Below, in pieces: positions 44,966-53,299 of a stretch of 64,000 nt of DNA; the first letter of the stretch is position 1, and each line of letters starts with the position of its first letter. This DNA comes from Lachnospiraceae bacterium A2 (lineage in GTDB: Bacteria > Bacillota > Clostridia > Lachnospirales > Lachnospiraceae). Under the pieces are notes generated by a model, which was given only the letters and a program-made list of their open reading frames with translations, searched no databases and had not been told where the DNA came from. The translations under genes and the position numbers were made by a program. The stretch spans positions 249,062 through 313,061 of the forward strand of contig KE159636.1 of NCBI GenBank assembly GCA_000403315.2, given 5' to 3'.

Positions 44966-47923
44966 ATGATACTGCTAAAAGCAAATAGTGAACTGAAGAA
45001 TATATTCAGCCGGATGCTGAAAACTATGGATGCAAATGTGGTATGGACTGGAAACTTTGTAGTGCTGAATAATTTCCTGATTTTGTCTGGGAATGTCAGG
45101 TCAATGATATTTAATTTCGATAAAGGGAAGGTCCTCACAAATGTGATTGAGCTTCCAAATAAAGAAGAAGATATGGAGCCTGTGGAGGGCAACCAGGTAT
45201 TGGCAAATGTGCTGAACATGACAGTCTATGCATTTGGCAAATGGGGAGCCATCCAGGGCCTTAAGGTGGATAAAGATTTCAGCGAGCTCAATACGCTGTT
45301 TTATGCTATTTTAAAGGATATGAAAATAATCCCGGGGTTCCGGGATGATAATTTCCGTTTTTACCGGGACAATGTGCAGATTACCTATGAGGAAGTCATA
45401 CAGGCAGCCATGGAGGAGGGAAAGCGCAAGCCGCAGGAAATTAAGGAGGAAAAAAAGGAAACCGCTGCGGAAGAAAAAGGCCTTGGCCTGTGGCATAACG
45501 TCCGCTGGAGCATGGAGAAAGCTTCCTTTAAGCGGGGGGAGGTCAGCCCCCATGAGCAAAAGGCCTCCCGGGCAGGGAATAATTTCTATATCAATAGTTA
45601 CCAATGCCCTTCCTGCGCAAGGAAATTATTTATGGCGGTGTACCCGCAGGGGCAGGAGTTCCCGATTGAAACGGAGGAAGGCAGGGTATATCTGGCAAGG
45701 AGCTACACCTGCGAGAACTGCAACCTGTTTTACACCCCAAGGCCGGGCAAGCTGCTGCGGGAAGGGGACAGCTACGCCATGAAATTTGGCGGCGACCGGG
45801 ATGCCTATGAGGATTACCGGGAACTTCTGGGCAGCAAGGCAGAGCGCACTTCCAACTGCAAGTTTAACGAATTTGCATCGGAACGGGGAAAAACCCCAAG
45901 CCCTTCCATTGAGGAGGCTGGGGCAAATTTGGAACAGATGGGGGACGAGGAGCTGCACCATCTGGAAGAAAAAATAGAAGACGGCTTCTTCCCTATTCTA
46001 AAAGCGGAGCCTTACCTTGAGAAAATCAAGGATTTGCTGAAAAAAAGGGCGGAAGAAAAGGAAGCTAAGAAAAAGAAGAAAAAAGACGAAGCTGCAGGAA
46101 GCCAAAAGCCTGAACCGGATGCAGAAGCAGGGAAGGGAAAAGATACCGCCCAAAAACCAAAGGCAGGGGCAGCAGGGATCCCCAAAACAGAGCCAGTGTC
46201 TGGAACTGCCGGGAGCCAAAAGCCAGGGGCAGCAAAAGGGGCAGGCGTTAAGGCAGCCGGAGATTCCGCGCCGGCAGGACTTGCTGAAAAGAAAACACCA
46301 GTGCCAGCCCATAGCGCATCTGGGACTGCAGGCGCAGCGCCAGCCGGGGAAGGGGCTCCGGGAACGGATGGGAAACCGGGATCCGGTGCAGGCGGGGCTT
46401 CCGCTTTAGGGCAGGGGAACCCCCCGGCTTCTGGGGCAGGCATGTTTGGCGATAAGAAAAAGGGGCTGTTTGGGAAGAAGCAAGCCGATACAAAGAAGCC
46501 CCAGGCAGCCGCCCCGGAAAAAGACCTTGAAGACGACATCCCGGGAATTTCCAGCACCAGCATGTCCATAAAGGAAAAGTACGATGCCCGCATGAGGATG
46601 CTGGACCAGATGTCCCTGTGGCAGATCAGGCGCCTGCGGGAGCAAATCCAGTCAGACGAACGGCTGGACTGGGTAGATAAGGAAAAATACGAACAGCTTA
46701 CAAAGCAGGCAGCCTATAAAAAAGGGGAAGAAGAAGCCCGCGAAAAGGCAGAATACTGCATGAACCGCCCTTATGGGGTGGTAAAACGGGCAATGGAAGA
46801 AATTTCCCAGATGGAGTGCCCCAAATTAGTAAAAGAGGAACTGCTGAAAACTTTGGGGGAAGTGAAGAAAAGGCGGGGGCAGGAAGAAGCTGCGGCGCTG
46901 ATTGCCAAGGTGCCGGAAAACATGACCCGCAGCCAGTACCACACCTTCCGGGAAAAGCTGAACCAGTATGACGGGGAGGATATTTCCGTTTACAATGAGG
47001 TATTGGAGGGCAGCCGCAGGCTTTCCGAAAAACGTGAGATTGCCAGCATGTTAAAACGTGCCGTCAGGAGCGACCGGAACGGCCTGATGCGGATGCTTAC
47101 CCAGCTAAAGGAGGACGGTTTCCTGCCGGAGCAGGCAGAGCCGGCTATCCGGGAACTGGAAGGCAGGGTCCGGGCAATTGACGAGAAGGTGATTGACAAA
47201 ATATGCCCCAACATTATGGGTATGACTTTTAACCAGGCAGCAGAAGCTTACGAAAAAATTGAAGGGGGCGTATTCCTCCCGGCATTGAAAACAGATACGT
47301 TAGAAATGATTGACAAACGGCTGACGAAGCTGAAAATGGATGAATGCGGCCTTTTGGTGGAAAAATTAAAAGATTCCCTGGAAGGGAAAATCAGCGATAC
47401 GGAGCGCATCCATTTTTACGAGGTACGCAAAATTATGCGGGGGGACTGGAGCCCTAGGGAAGCAGAACTGGTGGCAAGGGCTCTGAATACGTATGCCACG
47501 GAACGCGACCGCTACGAATTCCCTATTTTTGTCTGTGATTCCTCCAGCCGGAAAAACGGGGCGGAAGGCTTTATCCTGACTCCAGACCACATTTTCTATA
47601 ACACCCTCTTTAGCAGCGAGGCAATCCCAATCCGCTCCATCACCGGGATGGAAGGGAATACGGGGCTGCTGAACAAAGGCATTTATGTGAAGCGGGGGAA
47701 CGGCAAGAAAACAAAGGTTCCAGGGGGACTCCCGGCCAAGGAGCTGAAAGCATTTGCAGAGGTCCTGGAAGGGTTTGTTTCTTATTTGCAGGAAAAGCCG
47801 GAATCCAGAAGCATTGCTTACCTGTCCAAGGAAAACCATGAAGTGAAATGCTGCTACCGCTGCGGGTTCACTTACCGGGGCGGGAATGTCTGCCCGAAGT
47901 GCGGGAACCAGGCGAACCATTAG
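44966..47923 (+). CDS. 985-residue multi-zinc-ribbon protein of unknown function
   Basis: The N-terminal about 160 residues are globular (VVWTGNFVVLNNFLILSGNV). Two CxxC pairs follow (YQCPSCARK and YTCENCNLF, one zinc site). Residues about 355-500 are Lys/Glu- then Ala/Gly/Pro-rich and disordered. Residues about 540-830 are helical and charged. Near 850-950 lies a PH-like block (FILTPDHIFYNTLFSSEAIP), and the protein ends in a double-CxxC zinc ribbon (CYRCGFTYRGGNVCPKCGNQ). No signal peptide, so it is cytoplasmic. ATG 44966 has GAGAGAGG upstream. No known family; the layout suggests a scaffold. Confidence 0.65.
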   Translation: MILLKANSELKNIFSRMLKTMDANVVWTGNFVVLNNFLILSGNVRSMIFNFDKGKVLTNVIELPNKEEDMEPVEGNQVLANVLNMTVYAFGKWGAIQGLKVDKDFSELNTLFYAILKDMKIIPGFRDDNFRFYRDNVQITYEEVIQAAMEEGKRKPQEIKEEKKETAAEEKGLGLWHNVRWSMEKASFKRGEVSPHEQKASRAGNNFYINSYQCPSCARKLFMAVYPQGQEFPIETEEGRVYLARSYTCENCNLFYTPRPGKLLREGDSYAMKFGGDRDAYEDYRELLGSKAERTSNCKFNEFASERGKTPSPSIEEAGANLEQMGDEELHHLEEKIEDGFFPILKAEPYLEKIKDLLKKRAEEKEAKKKKKKDEAAGSQKPEPDAEAGKGKDTAQKPKAGAAGIPKTEPVSGTAGSQKPGAAKGAGVKAAGDSAPAGLAEKKTPVPAHSASGTAGAAPAGEGAPGTDGKPGSGAGGASALGQGNPPASGAGMFGDKKKGLFGKKQADTKKPQAAAPEKDLEDDIPGISSTSMSIKEKYDARMRMLDQMSLWQIRRLREQIQSDERLDWVDKEKYEQLTKQAAYKKGEEEAREKAEYCMNRPYGVVKRAMEEISQMECPKLVKEELLKTLGEVKKRRGQEEAAALIAKVPENMTRSQYHTFREKLNQYDGEDISVYNEVLEGSRRLSEKREIASMLKRAVRSDRNGLMRMLTQLKEDGFLPEQAEPAIRELEGRVRAIDEKVIDKICPNIMGMTFNQAAEAYEKIEGGVFLPALKTDTLEMIDKRLTKLKMDECGLLVEKLKDSLEGKISDTERIHFYEVRKIMRGDWSPREAELVARALNTYATERDRYEFPIFVCDSSSRKNGAEGFILTPDHIFYNTLFSSEAIPIRSITGMEGNTGLLNKGIYVKRGNGKKTKVPGGLPAKELKAFAEVLEGFVSYLQEKPESRSIAYLSKENHEVKCCYRCGFTYRGGNVCPKCGNQANH

Positions 47924-48033
47924 GAAAAGGCAATTGCTTAGCTGGATCGTGCCTGAACATTAGAATTGTTAAAAATGGAACGGTTGAAACGGGGGCATCC
48001 GAAATAAGGAATGCTGGTGAAATGCATTAATAA

Positions 48034-48065
48034 CAGGGGGCGTTGCAAAATTGCAGCAGCCCCCT
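48034..48065. terminator. Hairpin between convergent genes
   Basis: CAGGGGGC (48034-48041) and GCCCCCTG (48058-48065) pair around a loop that itself contains TTGCAAAATTGCA. It lacks a clear T-run on either side, so a terminator role for the convergent genes at 47923 and 48097 is only likely. Confidence 0.45.
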
Positions 48066-48096
48066 GAAAAATTCAGAAATGTATAGCCAAATACCT

Positions 48097-50040
48097 TTAT
48101 TTCAAAGGAATCAATTTTTCTCTGCATTGATGTACTTCACAGGTGACTTCTTTCTCTGAATGATTATAAGTCATTCCGTTGACGTCGAATCCGTAACAGG
48201 TTCCTTCTGAATCTTTGTAAAACATAGTCACATGGGTTGGAGCCGTTGGGTTTGAGCTGTTGGATCCCATACCAAGCCACACGCCCTCACCGTTTTCTGT
48301 CATATCTTTAATTTTGGGGATTCCAAGATCTTCCATTGCTATTTTCATAAGAACTTGGGCTGCCCAACAATCGCAGATACCTCCTTGGAACATCATAGTA
48401 TTATCTAATATTGAATCAGTTTTCATGATATAGGTATCGTCCACAGACCAGTTTTCCCAAAAGGTTGCATTATACTCTTTTAAAGTAAGATCACAGCCTG
48501 GATAGTGATTTGTACTATTGATATAGTTATTCAGAGCGGTCAATTTTTCAGAATTTGTCATTCCTGGTTTCCATAGAGCTTCTTCCACTTTATTGAGAAC
48601 TGCACGATATAAATCCAGATCGTACTTGGAATAGGAAGAAGAATCGTTCTTATTGCGGGAGTTGCTTGTCAAATAAACATAATCTAATACTTTATCCCCC
48701 TGTTTTGCCACTACTTTTAAAGCTCTTGTGCTCATTCCAGTATCTATAACCAATCGTTTTCCGGCTGTGGCTCTGATCTTGTCTTGCCCTGGGCCCGCAT
48801 TGGTAAATGGTTCCTGAATTTTGATAGGACTCCAATTAACCTGGCCTTCCTTTGCATTCCATTCCCTCAAAGCGGAAGCGGAGGACTCTTTTTTTAGGCT
48901 AGGAGCTTGATACTTAATTCCCATATCTAAGTACATCTTAGCATAAGCTTTCGGCGTTACATCTTCAACTTCAAAAGTCACATTATTATTAATCCAATAT
49001 TCGCTGCCATTACAGAAAAAATCAACGTCGTAAGTATTCGTTCCATCTGTATTACGGCTGTGGCATTCTTTCACTTTAAAAGTACTCTTATTTGAGTACG
49101 CTGTTATTGTAAAACCATATACCGAAGCGCTTTTCTTTGATTCATTTACCTTTATCGTACAAGAAATTAGAATGTCTTCTGTGTGGAGCATGCATACTGC
49201 CGTAATGGTGGCAGTTCCTCCTCCCACTGCTTTGATGGTTCCTTTTTTCATTTCTTTTAGATCCGTAAGTGAAGAAGAAACGGTAGCGACAGATGTATTA
49301 CTGGACTCCCAAAATACAAACGCCTGATCATCATAGAGTGGCGGAATGGAAACCGTAAGCGTAGTGGTATCTCCCTCATTCATGGTTAATGAAGTCTTGC
49401 TCAGGGAAATTTTTTCGCTGTTGGTATTGTTATCATTATTATTATTATTACTGTTATTATTATTGTTATTGTTACTATTATTGTTATTATTATTTCCGCT
49501 GCCGGAACTTCCGGTTACCTTGAAATAATAGATTGCTTTCTTTCTGTTTTTAAATGTTACTGTAATTTTTGCTGCTCCAGCTTTTTTTGCAGTCACTTTA
49601 AACCTTCTGGAAGAAATTTTTTTTACAGAAGCGATTTTCGTCTGATTGGATTTCACAGATTTAATCGTATCTTTTGTGGAAACAGTCGTTCCTTTTCCTT
49701 TTTTCAAAGAGTATTTTCCCACGTCGTATTTATATTTTGTTGTCTTTCCATTTTTAAACTTTACTGTTATGGCAGCAGAACCATATTTGTACTTGGACGT
49801 CACTTTGAATTTTTTAGACGATACCTTTTTTGCCGATAGTATGGAAGAATTACTGGATTTCACGGACTTGATCGTATACTTTGTACCTACGGTCTTTGAT
49901 GTGGTAAGGGTTATAGTTTTATTTACTGCCGTAGTCTTTGGTTTAGCCTGGACGGTGGCAGGAACAGCTGTTTCCACAACGGACAGTGCCATAATAATAA
50001 CCAGTACAATAGCTAATAGGTGATGCATTTTCTTTTTCAT
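48097..50040 (-). CDS. Surface protein with Ig-like domains and transglutaminase-like C-terminal domain
   Basis: A 647-residue exported protein. A signal peptide (about 1-31) is followed by lysine-rich repeats related to Big_2-type domains (KFKVTSKYKYGSAAITVKF, RFKVTAKKAGAAKITVTF), an Asn-rich linker (about 180-205), a clearer Ig-like domain (SLTMNEGDTTTLTVSIP, STGTIKAVGG-like end) and a C-terminal transglutaminase-like domain with GGICDCWA (Cys556), His603 in THVTMFY and Asp619 in FDVNG as probable triad. It may process or crosslink surface peptides. No sortase motif. AT-richer than its neighbours, suggesting transfer. GGAGG precedes the start. Confidence 0.8.
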   Translation of the reverse strand: MKKKMHHLLAIVLVIIMALSVVETAVPATVQAKPKTTAVNKTITLTTSKTVGTKYTIKSVKSSNSSILSAKKVSSKKFKVTSKYKYGSAAITVKFKNGKTTKYKYDVGKYSLKKGKGTTVSTKDTIKSVKSNQTKIASVKKISSRRFKVTAKKAGAAKITVTFKNRKKAIYYFKVTGSSGSGNNNNNNSNNNNNNNSNNNNNDNNTNSEKISLSKTSLTMNEGDTTTLTVSIPPLYDDQAFVFWESSNTSVATVSSSLTDLKEMKKGTIKAVGGGTATITAVCMLHTEDILISCTIKVNESKKSASVYGFTITAYSNKSTFKVKECHSRNTDGTNTYDVDFFCNGSEYWINNNVTFEVEDVTPKAYAKMYLDMGIKYQAPSLKKESSASALREWNAKEGQVNWSPIKIQEPFTNAGPGQDKIRATAGKRLVIDTGMSTRALKVVAKQGDKVLDYVYLTSNSRNKNDSSSYSKYDLDLYRAVLNKVEEALWKPGMTNSEKLTALNNYINSTNHYPGCDLTLKEYNATFWENWSVDDTYIMKTDSILDNTMMFQGGICDCWAAQVLMKIAMEDLGIPKIKDMTENGEGVWLGMGSNSSNPTAPTHVTMFYKDSEGTCYGFDVNGMTYNHSEKEVTCEVHQCREKLIPLK

Positions 50041-50123
50041 ATCTTTCCTCCGTATCCCTTTTTATGATTGCTCCAAAATATTTTAACTTGTGCTTAGGAT
50101 AACATAAGTTATGATTATTTTCA

Positions 50124-50678
50124 ATGATACCTTGGGCAGTAACCAGGAACTACGGTACACTGCTGTACTGGAAATGTAGTGTTTGCCATGATGGAACTAA
50201 GACGGAACCAATCCCAGCCACTGGCCATTCCTTCGGGGCATGGAAACAGACCAAGGCGCCAACTGCATTGAAGAAAGGGACAAAAACAAGGATCTGCAGC
50301 AACTGTAAGGCAGTAGAAAAGCAGGATATCAAGAAACTGAAAGCAAAAATTAAGCTGAACGTGAAATCCATCCCGCTGCAGGTGAAGAAATCCACCACAG
50401 CCGTAAAAGTGACCTCCAAGGCCAAAGGGGATTCCATCAAGTCGTGGAAAAGCAATAAGCCCAAAATTGCTTCCGTAACTTCCAAGGGGAAGATTACAGG
50501 CAAAAAAGTAGGCACGGCAAAAATCAAAGTAACCTTAAAGAGCAACGTTTCTGCCACAGTAACTGTAAAGGTGCAGAACCCATGGGGCTACCACAGGGTT
50601 TTTCACCTTTTCCCTATGCTGTGGATGTTAATGCCCCGTCAGCTTGCTATGGTGCCATTGGAAAACAGAAAAGATTAA
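50124..50678 (+). pseudogene. Decayed fragment of a Big_2-type surface protein
   Basis: The frame contains WKCSVCHDGTKTEPIPATGH, ICSNCKAVEKQD and a Big_2-like block (SWKSNKPKIASVTSKGKITG, TAKIKVTLKSNVSATVTVKV). These are typical of the C-terminal parts of large clostridial surface proteins. There is no signal peptide, no ribosome site and the ends of the frame are not homologous, so only about 50165-50590 is genuine remnant. It lies back to back with the intact surface-protein gene at 48097 but is more GC-rich, so it is not its displaced end. Confidence 0.6.
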
Positions 50679-50682
50679 AAAT

Positions 50683-50731
50683 AAACAGTATATAACACTT
50701 GACAACAGTTTAGTACTGTTATATACTGTTT
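50683..50731 (+). promoter_or_regulatory. Promoter with perfect palindromic GntR-type operator
   Basis: TTGACA (50699-50704), 17 bases, TATACT (50722-50727) form a near-consensus promoter. A perfect 15-base inverted repeat AAACAGTATATAACA (50683-50697) and its reverse complement (50717-50731) flanks and overlaps both boxes; an inner pair AACAGT/ACTGTT (50704-50709, 50715-50720) repeats the half-site. The GntR-family gene starts 22 bases later, so autorepression is likely. Confidence 0.8.
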
Positions 50732-50753
50732 ACAACAAAGCAAAGGGGAAGGG

Positions 50754-51137
50754 ATGGATAGAAACATGAACATTATTATAAACGGTTCCTTAATGGTTCC
50801 TATCTACGAGCAGATTGTAGACCAGATTAAGGCACTCATCCGCAGCGGGGAGCTGCAGGAAAATGACAACCTGCCTTCCGTCCGTGCCTTATCCAAGGAA
50901 CTGAAAATTAGCGCCCTGACGGTAAAAAAGGCATATGACGCCTTAGAGTCAGAAGGCTTTACCGTAACTGTCCATGGGAAAGGGACTTATGTGGCGGCAA
51001 CCAATAAGGAGCTTTTGCTGGAAGAACAGAAGAAGGAACTGGAAACAGATTTAGAACTGGCAATCTTAAAAGGCAGGAGATATGGCATCAGCGATGAAGA
51101 TATCAGGAACCTGTTTGAATTGATTTTGGAGGGATGA
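50754..51137 (+). CDS. GntR-family regulator (YtrA type)
   Basis: A 127-residue short GntR protein: winged helix with VPIYEQIVDQIKALIRSGEL, LPSVRALSKELKISALTVKKAYDALE and FTVTVHGKGTYVA, followed by a short helical C-terminal tail for dimerisation instead of a ligand domain, as in YtrA regulators of ABC exporters. GGGGAAGGG precedes ATG 50754. Its stop overlaps the region of the ATPase gene start. It probably binds the palindrome overlapping its own promoter and so controls the ABC genes downstream. Confidence 0.9.
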   Translation: MDRNMNIIINGSLMVPIYEQIVDQIKALIRSGELQENDNLPSVRALSKELKISALTVKKAYDALESEGFTVTVHGKGTYVAATNKELLLEEQKKELETDLELAILKGRRYGISDEDIRNLFELILEG

Positions 51138-51139
51138 AG

Positions 51140-51988
51140 ATGTTAAAGATTGAGCATTTAAGGAAAAAATACAAAAGCTTTACCCTGGACTGTTCCATGG
51201 AGGTTAAGCCCGGGTGCGTGACAGGCCTGATTGGGCCAAACGGCGCAGGGAAAAGCACGACTTTCAAGGCAGTTTTAGGCCTAATCCATACCGACGGCGG
51301 CTGCGTGGAAATCTTTGGGAAAAGCATGGAAGCATTTACCCCGGAGGACAAACAGAAGTTAGGGGTTGTCCTGTCCGATTCCGGGTTCAGCGGGTATCTG
51401 GAAGTAAGGGATATCGTGCCCGTGCTGGAAAACCTGTATAACACATTTGACAAAGCATTTTTCTTAAAGCAGGCACAGCGGTTCGGCCTGCCCATGGATA
51501 AAAAAATGAAGGAGTTTTCCACTGGGATGAAAGCGAAACTAAAAGTCCTTGCAGCGATTTCCCATAATGCAAAGCTGCTGATACTGGATGAGCCCACCGT
51601 TGGCCTTGACGTAATCGCAAGGGATGAAATGCTGGAAATGCTGCGGGATTTTATGGAAGGGGAGGAAGGCCGATCCATCCTGATTAGTTCCCATATTTCC
51701 GGGGATTTGGAAACCCTGTGCGACGATATTTATATGATACACCAGGGGAAAATCGTCCTGCATGAAGATACTGACGTGCTTCTGGGCAGTTATGCCTTAC
51801 TCAAGGTAAACCCCGGCCAATATGCAAAACTGGATCAGCGGTACATCCTCCGCCGCAGGAGGGAAAGCTTCGGCTATAGCTGCCTGACAGACCAGAAACA
51901 ATACTATCTGGACAATTATCCGCAGATTGCCATAGAAAAAGGCAGCATAGACGAGGTAATTGCCATGATGGCCCGGGGCGAAGCTTAA
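51140..51988 (+). CDS. ABC transporter ATP-binding protein
   Basis: A 282-residue ATPase with Walker A GLIGPNGAGKSTTFKAVLG, signature FSTGMKAKLKVL (the S-x-G-M-x form seen in drug/bacteriocin-type exporters) and Walker B LLILDEPTVGLD. The last about 80 residues are an accessory C-terminal domain. It would drive the membrane protein encoded at 52082. ATG 51140 is seven bases from GGAGG; ATG 51134, which overlaps the gntR stop, is too near that site. Confidence 0.9.
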   Translation: MLKIEHLRKKYKSFTLDCSMEVKPGCVTGLIGPNGAGKSTTFKAVLGLIHTDGGCVEIFGKSMEAFTPEDKQKLGVVLSDSGFSGYLEVRDIVPVLENLYNTFDKAFFLKQAQRFGLPMDKKMKEFSTGMKAKLKVLAAISHNAKLLILDEPTVGLDVIARDEMLEMLRDFMEGEEGRSILISSHISGDLETLCDDIYMIHQGKIVLHEDTDVLLGSYALLKVNPGQYAKLDQRYILRRRRESFGYSCLTDQKQYYLDNYPQIAIEKGSIDEVIAMMARGEA

Positions 51989-52081
51989 AGAGCGGTAAAG
52001 CATTTTCAAACACAGGGATGCTTAAGTATATTTGCAGCAGGGAAAGGTTTTAAAATATTGGCAGAAAGGTGTGTTCAGAAT

Positions 52082-52735
52082 ATGAAAGGTTTACTTATAA
52101 AAGATCTCAGGCTTATGGTAAAGCAGCAGAAGATATTTTCATCCGTAGTGTTTATTGCAGTGCTGCTTGCGGTGGTTACAGGCAATACGTTTTTTATTAT
52201 CAGTTATATGACATTTGTTGCTTCATTGTTTACGTTAACCAGCATTTCTTATGATGAATTTGATAATGGAAACGCCTTTCTTTTTTCGCTGCCTATCACA
52301 AGGCGCATGTATGTAAAAGAAAAGTATGGCGTTGCCATGCTGCTGGGAGGCGGCCTCTGGGTGGTTTCAACAGTGTTTGCAGTGGCTGTAGGGGAAATGA
52401 AGAAAACAGTCCCCATGGGCGATACCCTGATTGCGGCGTGCGGAATTCTGCCAGTCATGCTGGTAATGCTGGCCGTCATGCTCCCGGTACAGCTAAAATA
52501 TGGCGGGGAAAAGGGAAGGATGGCAACAATTGTAATGGTTGGAGGGGTGTTTGTAGTGGCAATCGTATTGGCAAGGGCTGCGCAATGGCTGGGTATTGAT
52601 GTTGAAGAATTCTTAGAAAAGCTGCAGATGATGGATGCAGGGACAGGCGCCGCAGTTGCGGTAGCTGTGGCAGCCGTGGCGCTTCTGGTATCTGTCAGGG
52701 CCAGCATTTCCATTATGGAAAAAAAGGAATTCTAA
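52082..52735 (+). CDS. ABC-2 type permease
   Basis: A 217-residue membrane protein with about six helices in an ABC-2 layout. It starts MKGLLIKDLRLMVKQQ, a typical cytoplasmic lead-in, then IFSSVVFIAVLLAVVTG and further hydrophobic segments; SYDEFDNGNAFLFSLPITRRMYVKEKY is the conserved cytoplasmic loop of this group. With the ATPase it forms a small exporter or lipid/antibiotic-response pump under GntR control. ATG 52082 is set by AAAGGTG upstream. Confidence 0.85.
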   Translation: MKGLLIKDLRLMVKQQKIFSSVVFIAVLLAVVTGNTFFIISYMTFVASLFTLTSISYDEFDNGNAFLFSLPITRRMYVKEKYGVAMLLGGGLWVVSTVFAVAVGEMKKTVPMGDTLIAACGILPVMLVMLAVMLPVQLKYGGEKGRMATIVMVGGVFVVAIVLARAAQWLGIDVEEFLEKLQMMDAGTGAAVAVAVAAVALLVSVRASISIMEKKEF

Positions 52736-52796
52736 TTTCCTAAATGGATATTGAGGAAAAGAAACGCATTTTGGCAGAGGATTTATTTGGATTGCC

Positions 52797-52833
52797 GGCT
52801 TCCTGTAAAGAATTTTTTCTCTTACAGGAAGCC
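52797..52833 (+). terminator. Perfect 12-base stem behind the ABC operon
   Basis: GGCTTCCTGTAA (52797-52808) and TTACAGGAAGCC (52822-52833) flank a loop with TTTTTT. The T-run is in the loop rather than after the stem, so it is a weaker terminator candidate; it sits between convergent genes. Confidence 0.5.
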
Positions 52834-52865
52834 AAGCGTTTATATTACGCCGTCGGCTGAATAGC

Positions 52866-53126
52866 CTATTTTTTCTTCATCCAATTCCGCAATGGGTTGA
52901 CTTCTTTTGCTTTTGCAAGGATATCGTCCCCATTTTGTATCAGGTAACCGCTTAACTGCTGCAATTCTTCTTTGGTAAACCCGGAGGATTTTTCAATCAG
53001 GCCGGAAGGAACAATCCCTTCGGCATAATCTTTGCCCCGTTCAAAAACGACACGTACAATTTTTTTCCCATCTTTCTGGGGAATCAGGCCTGAATAGGTC
53101 ATGCAAAATTCCTGCGGCTGGTTCAT
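52866..53126 (-). CDS. Small conserved-looking protein of unknown function
   Basis: An 86-residue soluble protein with no recognised domain: a beta-rich first half (KKIVRVVFERGKDYAEGIVP) and a helical second half (FTKEELQQLSGYLIQNGDDILAKAKEV) ending in basic residues. AAGGAGGAGC precedes the start on the minus strand, which supports it as a real gene. It stands alone. Confidence 0.6.
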   Translation of the reverse strand: MNQPQEFCMTYSGLIPQKDGKKIVRVVFERGKDYAEGIVPSGLIEKSSGFTKEELQQLSGYLIQNGDDILAKAKEVNPLRNWMKKK

Positions 53127-53299
53127 GGAAGCTCCTCCTTATTTCCTTTTTATGTCTTTCTTATATGTAACGTCCTACCTGCTATTATACTCGTTTGGGA
53201 AAAAATTACAAGTCCGGCTTCCAGCGGGTACAGGAGAGCTGCAAGAAGGAATGGCAAATTCTGGAATGTAGTTAGTAGAACGCATGTTTTGTGTACGCC

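Noticed and set aside
46012..46593. Ala/Pro-rich open frame on the minus strand
   Set aside because: Shadow of the Ala/Gly/Pro/Lys-rich linker of the zinc-ribbon protein.
49346..49528. Leucine-rich small frame that looks like a membrane protein
   Set aside because: It is the antisense of the poly-Asn codon tract in the surface protein gene; no start signals.
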